Assembly (NCBI RefSeq): GCF_016587375.1
Contig: NZ_BNJG01000002.1
Location: forward strand, 1,860,001 to 1,924,000
Direction of reading: 5' to 3'
DNA length: 64,000 nt
Source: Ktedonobacter robiniae
Lineage (GTDB): Bacteria > Chloroflexota > Ktedonobacteria > Ktedonobacterales > Ktedonobacteraceae
Positions 1-7,008 of this stretch are shown here, piece after piece. The notes beneath the pieces are model-generated. The model searched no databases, had not been told where the DNA came from, and worked only from the letters and a program-made list of their open reading frames with translations. Position 1 is the stretch's first letter; every line of letters starts with the position of its first letter. The translations under genes were made by a program, and so were the position numbers.

Positions 1-187
1 CCGGAAATCTTCCGGGTCCGCCTGGTACCTGGTGCGATGGATGGCGATCCGATCTCGAAGGCGAAGTCTCAGTCTGACTAGCGGATTCTGGTGCGGAGAG
101 CCTTCAGACTCTTGCTCTGCGCGTCGAACTCATCATCAATACGCTCCATCAGCGCGCATCGAACTGGTCCCTCGAGAAGAGCAGGAA

Positions 188-286
188 CTATTTGTTGAGG
201 CAAATCGACTCGATATCGTCGAGGTCCATCGTCCGAATCTCCTCCGGAGTGAGAACCTTGACCTGCTCGTCCGTGTACTGCGACAT
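188..286 (-). CDS. small 32-aa ORF, hypothetical acidic peptide
   Basis: An ATG-initiated frame of 32 codons with a near-ideal Shine-Dalgarno (GGAGGT, 5 nt before the ATG). The peptide is acidic (pI looks low), begins MSQYTDEQVKVLTPEEIR and ends ICLNK, with one Cys near the C-terminus. I do not recognise a family. The acidic leader-like body could suit a peptide precursor or a small regulatory protein, but no maturation enzyme is visible beside it. Sequence further downstream on the same strand (positions 1-187) keeps coding-like stretches, but no intact gene can be assigned before the window edge. The ribosome-binding site is the main support. Confidence 0.35.
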   Translation of the reverse strand: MSQYTDEQVKVLTPEEIRTMDLDDIESICLNK

Positions 287-639
287 CGTTGACCTCCCGG
301 TCAGGTTGAGGAAGGGTCATTGTGACCGCTTCCAGGAACGGATACCTCAATGTACAAGGCCCCGTGGACTCGTCTGAGAAGCAGAACGCTTGCGCCTCAT
401 CCGACTCCGCAGAGTCCAGACTTTAAAACCCATCTCGTCCAGGTGGTTCGTTTCTTCGTGCTTCTGATCTTCGCGCAAAAGGCATGGGCACTGATGGGAG
501 GTGCATCTGTGCTTAACTTCATGTGTATGGAAAGAGCTCTCCAAATTCCTACCTTTCACCGTAGTAATTTGGAGAGGCCTGATGAAGAAATTCCATGGTG
601 AGCGTTGGGCTCAGTCCTGAGATGCTCATCATGTACAGG
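287..639. other. gene-poor stretch
   Basis: I see no supportable gene here. The open frames on both strands have no ribosome-binding site and no recognisable motif. It separates the small ORF from the end of the ABM/AhpD/DoxX gene set. Confidence 0.4.
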
Positions 640-939
640 TTAGAAGAGACGGTATGATCCTCTCACCGTCAACTGTTCGGTGGTTGGCGGCTCGGCCAAT
701 GATGTCTTGAGGGCCTCCTGGAAGGCGTGAAACTCCGGGAAAGTCGGCAGCGGGTTGTCTATCCCCTCGTCAATTTCCAGGAACACCAGATAGGTCACTT
801 CATCTGCGAGTCGGCAGGACGCGTAACGAATGCCCTCGGGCTGCGCTTGCTCAAGCGCTCCAAATAGGCTCTTGATGCCCGCTTCAACTTCTGACACCTG
901 TGTTGGTTTCACTTTCGCACGGATCATGAGGACGCTCAT
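640..939 (-). CDS. ABM-superfamily (dimeric alpha/beta barrel) protein
   Basis: About 99 aa. The pattern MSVLMIRAKVKP, a central helix, then a strand reading YLVFLEID and a C-terminal helix matches the antibiotic-biosynthesis-monooxygenase-like/dimeric ferredoxin-like fold. Family members are often heme- or quinone-oxidising or simply ligand-binding proteins, so the substrate cannot be told. The start was placed at the ATG preceded by AAAGGGA (8 nt spacing) rather than at upstream in-frame ATGs, which would add a Lys-rich non-homologous tail. It is last in a minus-strand run with AhpD-like and DoxX genes (gaps of 84 and 107 nt), suggesting a shared redox-stress role; that is inference. Confidence 0.6.
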   Translation of the reverse strand: MSVLMIRAKVKPTQVSEVEAGIKSLFGALEQAQPEGIRYASCRLADEVTYLVFLEIDEGIDNPLPTFPEFHAFQEALKTSLAEPPTTEQLTVRGSYRLF

Positions 940-1023
940 GGGATTTTTCCCTTTCACTTTTCGTATTGTTTTGTCTTGAGTTGTCTGTTTCATCCCGGTC
1001 ATCACTGGCGGGGTTGAGGTCGT

Positions 1024-1482
1024 TTAGCTCCAGGACGCGCCCGCCTGCTCTTTGATGGTCGCATTGAGGCGATTGAACAGGTTGGTGGTAGCGATCATGA
1101 GGATAATGGCGGACAGTCCCTTTTCGTCAAAGTGCTTTGCTGCCTCGTTCCAGATCTCGTCGGAGACCGCATCGGCCCGGTCGGCGAGTCGGGTGGCAGC
1201 CTCAGCAAGTGCCAGGGCTGCGCGCTCGACATCAGTGAAGTACGGCGTCTCCCGCCAGGCCGCCACAGCGAAGAGCCGCTCATCGGTCTCGCCTACCTTT
1301 CTGGCGGTGCGTACACCCGCGTCGACGCAGGCGCTACAACCATTGATCTGGCTCGTTCGCAGATGGACAAGCTCCAATGTCCGCTGTGGCACGCCTCCCT
1401 GGTGCATGGCCTTGTACAGGTTCTGAATGCCCTTCATGGCGTCAGGAAGGACCATCGCTGGATTCTTCATTCGTGCTGGCAT
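1024..1482 (-). CDS. carboxymuconolactone decarboxylase / AhpD-like protein
   Basis: About 152 aa. The CMD/AhpD core is clear: a helix reading LVHLRTSQINGCSACVDAG followed by a second helical half with a DVERAALALAEA motif. Both Cys of the CxxC peroxidatic pair are present. The His that normally follows (CxxCxxxH) is Gly here, so the classic proton-relay residue is missing; activity as an alkylhydroperoxidase is therefore uncertain. The start is supported by GGAG 9 nt before the ATG; the longer frame upstream has no ribosome-binding site. It lies between DoxX and the ABM protein on the same strand, a common pairing in redox-stress clusters. Confidence 0.75.
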   Translation of the reverse strand: MPARMKNPAMVLPDAMKGIQNLYKAMHQGGVPQRTLELVHLRTSQINGCSACVDAGVRTARKVGETDERLFAVAAWRETPYFTDVERAALALAEAATRLADRADAVSDEIWNEAAKHFDEKGLSAIILMIATTNLFNRLNATIKEQAGASWS

Positions 1483-1589
1483 ATTCAACTCTCCTTCTAG
1501 TATCAAGGCTCGAAAAGAATTTCCATTGTCTCTCAAAATGCCCAACCGAGATCAAGCACCTATTGGGATGGGCTGGCTGGATGTGCCAC

Positions 1590-2033
1590 TTAGCTTCTCG
1601 CAGGAAAGAGGACTCCGAGGGTCCGGCTTTGTGGTCGAAGTGCCCACGAAATGAGCGCGAGCACGACGAAAATGAGGGGCATGATGACCATGCTTGTGTC
1701 TTCGCCGCTGAATGCGTTGGATGCCGCCGCCCCCGTCATGACAATGATTTCGCCCGCATAGGCCCATTCCTTGAGTCGAGGAAAACGTGGCACCAGTAAG
1801 GTGATGACGGCAAGCAGCTTCCACACCCCGATAATCGTGAGCAAGTAGAGCGGGTAGCCAAGGCGCGTGATGACATCAGCAACTGGCTCGCCAGCCACCA
1901 GCATCGTTCCCCCATGCACCAGATCCGAGAGACCACCTGCGAGCAGTTCGAGCGTGATGATGGCGGTGGTTGCCCAATAGACGATCACTTTCGTATGTAT
2001 TGTTATGCGCTCTTTCATCTGTATTGTTGACAT
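1590..2033 (-). CDS. DoxX-like integral membrane protein
   Basis: About 147 aa with four hydrophobic segments, typical of the DoxX_2 subgroup. It includes the family-typical sequence around YPLYLLTIIGVWKLLAV and a C-terminal ALISWALRPQ. DoxX proteins sit in the cytoplasmic membrane and often accompany thiol/peroxide-detoxifying partners, matching the AhpD-like gene next to it. The start ATG is preceded by GAAAGGAAAGAG; an earlier ATG six codons upstream is possible but less well placed. It is the first intact gene of the minus-strand run; the broken gene at 2209-2436 lies upstream of it. Confidence 0.75.
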   Translation of the reverse strand: MSTIQMKERITIHTKVIVYWATTAIITLELLAGGLSDLVHGGTMLVAGEPVADVITRLGYPLYLLTIIGVWKLLAVITLLVPRFPRLKEWAYAGEIIVMTGAAASNAFSGEDTSMVIMPLIFVVLALISWALRPQSRTLGVLFPARS

Positions 2034-2208
2034 TTTTCTCTTTCCTTTCACCGATTGCTTTCGTTCTCTTTACCTCATGAGACAATCAGGTCCTTCTGTC
2101 GTGTAGACGGCATGCTTCGCCTTGTGTTTTTCGTCTCGCGACCATCGGTTGAGGTTTGTTCCTTCACTTCTCTGACGGAATGCAAAGAAAAAATGTGACA
2201 GACACAGC

Positions 2209-2436
2209 TCACTGCTCCTCCTGAACCGATGGAAGCTCATCTGTATCAAGGGCGACCAGGACTAAGCCGAGACTGCGAATCTTGAGCAGAACGTGATAGA
2301 GGGCCGCTTGATCGACCAGTACTCCATACAGCATCGTTCTGCCAGATGCTTCGGGGAGCAGTTGGAGATCCTCAAACTACTCTTGCCAGGATGGGTCCAG
2401 GTGCTCTTTGATCCAGATGCGACATCGTATACGCAG
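2209..2436 (-). pseudogene. broken small gene, conserved 'DQAALHxxLxKIRxLGL' family
   Basis: Read on the minus strand, this 76-codon frame matches a short family I know from actinobacterial and chloroflexal genomes by its shape. It has an N-terminal IWIKEHLDPSWQE, then a C-terminal half reading VLVDQAALYHVLLKIRSLGL. Codon 20 is TAG exactly where the family has a Trp (WQEW), so a single TGG to TAG change interrupts it. The only in-frame start is a CTG, 6 nt after AAAGGAGG; the nearby ATG (2423-2425) is out of frame. It lies just upstream of DoxX, so it was probably the first gene of that set. Function unknown. Confidence 0.5.
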
Positions 2437-2543
2437 TGTCTTCCTCCTTTCGTTGAGACTGTTGGGAGTATACCGTGGCAGTGGATGAGTTGACATCATC
2501 CAGATGGATGGTTGTGAGTGGGTGAGAGGAAAAGAGGGGAGGG

Positions 2544-5500
2544 TCAGAGCAAAAGCAAGCGCCGCGCCACCTCGCTGGCTTCGACACGATTGTTGACGTC
2601 CAGCTTCCGATAGAGACTTTGGACATGGGTTTTCACGGTATTGACCGAGATCACCAGTTGGCGGGCTATCTCTGGATTGGATCGACCAGCGACCAGCAGG
2701 CGCAGGACCCGCTGCTCCTGATTGCTGAGCGGCTCTGGGAATAAGGCATCCTTACTGGAATGTGGTGCCTCTTCTGCAGGTTGGGAACCTGGATCCTGGG
2801 CAAATGCACGCAGAAGGTTTTGCACAGAGGCCCTCAGCGATGCCTCACGTAGCTCTGGCAGCAGCATTTTCAGCAGATGCTCCATCTCCGGCCCTTCATC
2901 CAGAAAGAGGCGTTGATAGTTTTCCGGCTGTGCCAGTTCTAACGCCTCACGCAGAGCGGATCTGGCCCGGGTGGATTCTTGAGAGACAAAATGAGCCAGG
3001 GAGACGAGTATCTGGATTTCCAGAACGCTCCGTTTGCGCCCTTGAGCCTGGGCTTTCTCTTTCCAGGGAGCCAACTCGTTCAACGCAGCCTCTCCCCTCT
3101 TTTGCGCGATCTGCAAGCGTGCCAGGAGCAGCGCTTCTTCCTGCTGGTATAACAATGGCAAGTCTTGCTCCTGTTTGGGTATTCGGGGATCAAAAGTGTG
3201 TTGAGCCCATTGCTCCACTGCGAGCAAATTTCCCTGTGCCAGTTGCACCCGCGCCAGGAAGACACGTATCATGCTCAAAGGCCAGGAAAAGCGAGCGCTC
3301 CTCTCCCATCTCAAGAGCAACTCCTGAGCCTGTGCGGTCTCTCCACATGCTTGCAAAAGGCGAGTCTGGATGAGCGAACCCGACGTAAAAACGTGGATGC
3401 TTTCCTCTGGCTTTTCTCTCAAAGCGAGTGCTTGCGAGAGATAGTGCTGCGCCTTGCTGATGTCATTTTGCTCATAGGAAATCTGAGCAAGGCTATGATA
3501 AGCCCATGAGGTAAAGAAAGGATCCATGTCCCCAGTCGCCAGAAATTGCTGCCGGGACATCTCCTGGTCTTGATCAATGGATGACAGGGCTTGATGGTAG
3601 TAGCGGGACGCTTTCTGCATCTCGCCTTTTTCCAGGCAGACATTTCCCAAATAGAGGAGCGTAGCGAACACGTTCACAAGAGAATCGATGCGCTTCGATC
3701 TTTCGAGACTTTCCAGGATGTACGGCCAGGCTCTCTCCACTTCACCTGTCAGAAACGCTTCTAACGCGTCCGCCAACACATTGTCGGGAGAGAGGAAGCT
3801 AGCCTTGGAAAGGAGCGGGCGCGCCTGGTACGCTAACACGAGCGCCCGCGGGAAATCTTCTTGATAGAAGGCAAGCTCGGCGTGGAGTTCTAGAGCGTCC
3901 CCCAGGTGTTCCCACTGTCCTTTGGCTTCAAAACCCTGCTCTGCCCACAAGAGGAACTGCTCAGAACGTGCCTGGATGGCGGGCGAACGCCGATCGGTCG
4001 TAAACATCATGGCGAGCACAGAGAGGGAACAAAGTTCCGGTTGGGCTCGCACAACCTCTTCTGGCAATTGTTCCAACCAGGAGCGCAGCAGATAAAACTC
4101 ATTACGAAAGCTGTTAGGAGCCACAAAACGCTCGATCAGCAATGCGACGCGACCAAAATCTTCCCCAGCCAGTGCCGCTTCAATGGCTTCCGGGAGCATC
4201 CGCTGTTGCTCATACCACAGACTCGCTTTCTGGCTGAGCGAATGCAGAGCGGCTGCCCCCAGGCGCAGCCTGGCTTCATGCTGCATGCCCTGTGCCCACA
4301 GAGCATGATAACGATACCACTGCCGACTCTCGGAGAGGGGTTGAAGAAACAGATTGGCTCGTTCCACCTGTTCGAGCAAGTGATCACTATCCTCTCGGCC
4401 CCTGACGGCATCGCAGAGCGAGGTACTCAAAGGGTTGAGCCCACTCGTCTCTAGCAAGAAGTCTTGCACGTCTTGCGACAGGCTGGCTAGGATCTCTTCA
4501 CGCAGATAGTCGAGGAGGAAGCGCTGGTTGCCCCTGAGCATCCGCACTCCGGCAGAGGGATCAGTCTGTTTCTGTAGGAAGAGCGCTGCCAATTGCAAGC
4601 TGGCAATCCAGCCCTCTGTGTGCGCTTCCAGAAGGGCAACATCGCGATCTTCGAGCGCGAGTCCCATCCGCTCAATGAGAAAGTGCTGGGCTTCTTCCCG
4701 TGTAAAGCGCAGATCCGTGTCGCGGAGCTCGAAGAGTTGTCCGCGCACCCGGAAACGAGAGAGAGGAAGATCCGGGTCCACGCGACTGGAGAGTATCAGA
4801 TGCACATGGGATGGCAGATGCTTCAGGAAGATGCTCAGGGAGGCATGGATGGTCGGCTCATCAATCACATGATAGTCATCCAGGATCAGCACGATGGGCG
4901 AGGGCTGCGCACTCCTGTCAACCAACTCGCTGAGGAGCATGGTGACGCCAGCAGAAAGAGACCTTCCTGGCAGCAGGGCAAGCGCACGCTCCCCAATCTC
5001 TGGCCACCATCTGCGCAGTGCGACGATCAGCGAGATCCAAAACCGCGTCGGGTCATTGTCCAACTCCTCCAGAGACAGCCAGGCGACTGATTGGGGATGC
5101 CGATGCGCCCACGCCGAGAGCAGCGTGGTCTTGCCCCAGCCAGCGGAAGCGGAGAGCAAGGTCAGAGGGCGGGACAGAGCGGTATCCATAACTGAGAGGA
5201 GCCGCTCCCGTACGACGAGGGTGGCAGGCAGACGTGGAGGGAAGAGCCTGGTCATCACCATCATCCGGCTTTGATCATTGAGCTCGCGTTCAGGCTCGAC
5301 CATGTTGGAAGGAGTCTCGTTGCCAGCCTGCGTTGTGTGCTCCCGCTTGATCTCCTGGAGCGCCTCAGCCACCTCCTCTAAACGCGCGAGGGTCACACTC
5401 ACACTTGGTCCAAGATAGCACTTCCTGCGGCTCCCAGAGTTAGTGTGGTACGCATACCAGTAGCCAGTCCCACGAGCCCGGAACTCTTTGAGCACGTTCA

Positions 5501-5669
5501 GGCGACCATGTTGCCCCTGGAAGGAAAAGGAGGAATGGGTGGTCAACCAGACGCGCCATATTTCCTCGTTTCCAGGGATAATTGGCTGTGGTGGATGATC
5601 AGGGGTATGCAAAATATAGCATCGCTTCTTGGTAGACCAGATGAGTGCATGGGTCGGTGGCTTTGGCAT
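2544..5669 (-). CDS. LuxR-family ATP-dependent transcriptional regulator (LAL / MalT type)
   Basis: About 1041 aa. Order: an N-terminal ~90-residue domain with Trp/Tyr-rich motifs (GTGYWYAY, KCYLG); a linker; a STAND-type ATPase with P-loop SASAGWGKTTLL near residue 178 and Walker B LILDDYH; a long helical TPR-like sensor region; and a C-terminal LuxR HTH (about residues 976-1041, EIARQLVISVNTVKTHVQ). MalT-type proteins bind an inducer, oligomerise with ATP and activate transcription. The start was chosen at the ATG preceded by AAGGA with 5-nt spacing. It is divergent from the biosynthetic region and reads toward the DoxX set, so it could regulate either. The N-terminal domain recurs in the LAL gene at the other end of the window. 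Confidence 0.88.
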   Translation of the reverse strand: MPKPPTHALIWSTKKRCYILHTPDHPPQPIIPGNEEIWRVWLTTHSSFSFQGQHGRLNVLKEFRARGTGYWYAYHTNSGSRRKCYLGPSVSVTLARLEEVAEALQEIKREHTTQAGNETPSNMVEPERELNDQSRMMVMTRLFPPRLPATLVVRERLLSVMDTALSRPLTLLSASAGWGKTTLLSAWAHRHPQSVAWLSLEELDNDPTRFWISLIVALRRWWPEIGERALALLPGRSLSAGVTMLLSELVDRSAQPSPIVLILDDYHVIDEPTIHASLSIFLKHLPSHVHLILSSRVDPDLPLSRFRVRGQLFELRDTDLRFTREEAQHFLIERMGLALEDRDVALLEAHTEGWIASLQLAALFLQKQTDPSAGVRMLRGNQRFLLDYLREEILASLSQDVQDFLLETSGLNPLSTSLCDAVRGREDSDHLLEQVERANLFLQPLSESRQWYRYHALWAQGMQHEARLRLGAAALHSLSQKASLWYEQQRMLPEAIEAALAGEDFGRVALLIERFVAPNSFRNEFYLLRSWLEQLPEEVVRAQPELCSLSVLAMMFTTDRRSPAIQARSEQFLLWAEQGFEAKGQWEHLGDALELHAELAFYQEDFPRALVLAYQARPLLSKASFLSPDNVLADALEAFLTGEVERAWPYILESLERSKRIDSLVNVFATLLYLGNVCLEKGEMQKASRYYHQALSSIDQDQEMSRQQFLATGDMDPFFTSWAYHSLAQISYEQNDISKAQHYLSQALALREKPEESIHVFTSGSLIQTRLLQACGETAQAQELLLRWERSARFSWPLSMIRVFLARVQLAQGNLLAVEQWAQHTFDPRIPKQEQDLPLLYQQEEALLLARLQIAQKRGEAALNELAPWKEKAQAQGRKRSVLEIQILVSLAHFVSQESTRARSALREALELAQPENYQRLFLDEGPEMEHLLKMLLPELREASLRASVQNLLRAFAQDPGSQPAEEAPHSSKDALFPEPLSNQEQRVLRLLVAGRSNPEIARQLVISVNTVKTHVQSLYRKLDVNNRVEASEVARRLLLL

Positions 5670-6222
5670 GGGTTCCTTTCTTGTCCACAACAGATTTCTC
5701 CCCAACTCCCCAACACGAACGAGTATAGCAAAAGCAAGGCGGGTCTACAAGCATGTGCATGTTCTCACGCATGATCTCCCAAGAAAGCGCAATGACGATC
5801 GGGTGAATTGCTCAAAATCGACCGCTTCTTGACACATATAGTTTAGCCCAGAAGAAAAACTGCATATTGTTCGACAGTTGGTGAGTGGTTAAATGTACCT
5901 GAGTCGTTTGATGCAGCCCGAAGTTACTCACTACCTAATGCGAGCGATGGTTGAACTGGCCGAACTGTTCGGTATCGCCGTATAAACCAAAGCGGGAGGG
6001 AGGTAACTGGCTCCCTCCTGCTGCCCCTTGGCACTATCGCGAACGTTGCGAATTATGTAGTAGTGGGAAGTGGTCACAATGTAACCGGGATTTGGTGGTC
6101 AGGAGGGAAGAGGCTGAAGTTAAACTGTATTGCTTCAGCCTCTTTTTGTCGAGGCGCGTGAAGCCACTATATAGCTCAGGTAAACTTGCTCTACAGTATG
6201 TTCAGTGTGAAGGAGTGAAACA
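5670..6222. other. divergent intergenic region upstream of the LAL regulator and the plus-strand small gene
   Basis: 553 nt with no convincing large gene. It holds a 30-codon ATG frame (5892-5984, weak ribosome-binding site), a short GC-rich hairpin (arms 5995-6002 and 6011-6018) and a strong terminator-like hairpin at 6108-6147. The arrangement small ORF, hairpins, then gene with good ribosome-binding site could be an attenuating leader; this is only an idea. Confidence 0.4.
6108..6149 (+). terminator. rho-independent terminator-like hairpin
   Basis: Perfect 12-bp stem (6108-6119 with 6133-6144), 13-nt loop, and a T-rich tail directly after (TTTTTG). It lies 74 nt upstream of the small gene at 6223 and has no clear gene ending before it on the plus strand, so it may act as a leader terminator. 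Confidence 0.65.
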
Positions 6223-6527
6223 ATGGACGATCTCGTACAATGTCTCGCGCAGGGAGATCATCCTGTCATAGTTGGTGGCCCGAAACCATCCCTGGAAGAA
6301 TTCAAGAAGCGCGTGGAGGACATGGGTTATGTCTTCATTAAATTTACGGATACGCATGGCGGCACCGACCCTGGTGTAAGAGTCGATAAAAGCGCTACGG
6401 ATCTTAGCCGCGCCAACTTCGAGCAGCAGACAGGGGGTCGCTCATGTTGAGGGGTCACTGACGCTTAACTATGTTAAAGTTCGTTGCGTTGCCGACTTCG
6501 ACCTGAAGACATTAGATGAAACTTGAC
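6223..6527 (+). pseudogene. small soluble protein of unknown family, frameshifted
   Basis: Starts at an ATG with AAGGAG at 7-nt spacing. The first frame encodes MDDLVQCLAQGDHPVIVGGP and a mixed alpha/beta segment, and stops after about 75 codons. A run of five G at 6433-6437 marks the break: removing one G lets the protein continue as VAHVEGSLTLNYVKVRCVAD and end at 6527 (about 100 aa in all). Both halves have coding character and ordinary composition, so this is probably one gene with a one-base insertion or a base-call error. I do not recognise the family. It precedes the NRPS genes on the same strand, so it may be part of the cluster. Confidence 0.5.
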
Positions 6528-6601
6528 ACCTCGTCGCATTGGAAGAGGTTCATCCCTAAGGTGATACGTAAGACGGTTGAACCTGTTTGCTCAAGCTCAT
6601 C

Positions 6602-6637
6602 AGTTCCCCCTGAAGGACGGAGAGCCAAGGGGGAACT
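6602..6637. repeat. 10-bp perfect inverted repeat
   Basis: Arms AGTTCCCCCT (6602-6611) and AGGGGGAACT (6628-6637) with a 16-nt loop. No T-tract follows, so it does not look like a simple terminator; it could be a transcription-factor site or an RNA hairpin ahead of the NRPS transcript. Confidence 0.45.
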
Positions 6638-6736
6638 CTCACAAATTGGGGCAAGATCACTTTCATTACCAACCATCTTCTGGTGCCGCTTCAATCTGTT
6701 TGGCACACAATTTCCTATGATCATGTAATTAAGCAT

Positions 6737-6766
6737 TTTACAAGAAGATTTTTCTATTCGTATATG
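6737..6766 (+). promoter_or_regulatory. putative promoter for the leader ORF / NRPS operon
   Basis: TTTACA (6737-6742), 18-nt spacer, TATATG (6761-6766), inside the most AT-rich part of the region. Matches to sigma-70 boxes are fair, not perfect. It would start a transcript carrying the 31-codon ORF and then the NRPS genes. Confidence 0.3.
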
Positions 6767-6784
6767 GTATTATTATAAATAGCA

Positions 6785-7008
6785 CTTTGTATACATAATT
6801 ATGGCATGAGTATTTTCTGAGAGGAGAATACTCTATGTTTACAAACCTTGATCCTGGAACAATCGGGCTGAAATTATCGTTCGTGGGGGCATTACAACAT
6901 ACAAGTATCAATGACTTTGCCGGGCCTTGATTTTTCCATAAAAATTATAAATAGAACCTAGCGAATGTGAAAACATTGGTTCAGCTTCAAGGAGTCCTTT
7001 GTATACAT
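6785..7008. repeat. 12-bp direct repeats flanking the leader segment
   Basis: The 12-mer CTTTGTATACAT occurs at 6785-6796 and again at 6997-7008, where it overlaps the ATG of the first NRPS gene. Each copy has the palindrome GTATAC at its centre. They could be paired operator sites, or footprints of an insertion that brought in the 200 bp between them. Confidence 0.4.
6835..6930 (+). CDS. 31-aa leader ORF, possibly an N-terminal remnant of a sugar isomerase-like gene
   Basis: ATG with GGAG at 8-nt spacing. The peptide begins MFTNLDPGTIGLKLSF and ends NDFAGP. The first half resembles the N-terminus of TIM-barrel sugar-phosphate isomerase/epimerase proteins (NLSPGAIGI-type starts), so it may be a truncated relic. 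Alternatively it is a short translated leader ahead of the NRPS. Its good ribosome-binding site contrasts with the 12-nt spacing of the NRPS AAGGAG. Confidence 0.35.
   Translation: MFTNLDPGTIGLKLSFVGALQHTSINDFAGP

Larger units (their letters stand above)
6528..7006. other. NRPS upstream region
   Basis: About 480 nt between the small frameshifted gene and the first NRPS. It contains a hairpin (6602-6637), an AT-rich promoter-like stretch (6737-6766), a 31-codon ORF with a strong ribosome-binding site (6835-6930) and a 12-bp direct repeat. These are listed separately. Confidence 0.5.
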
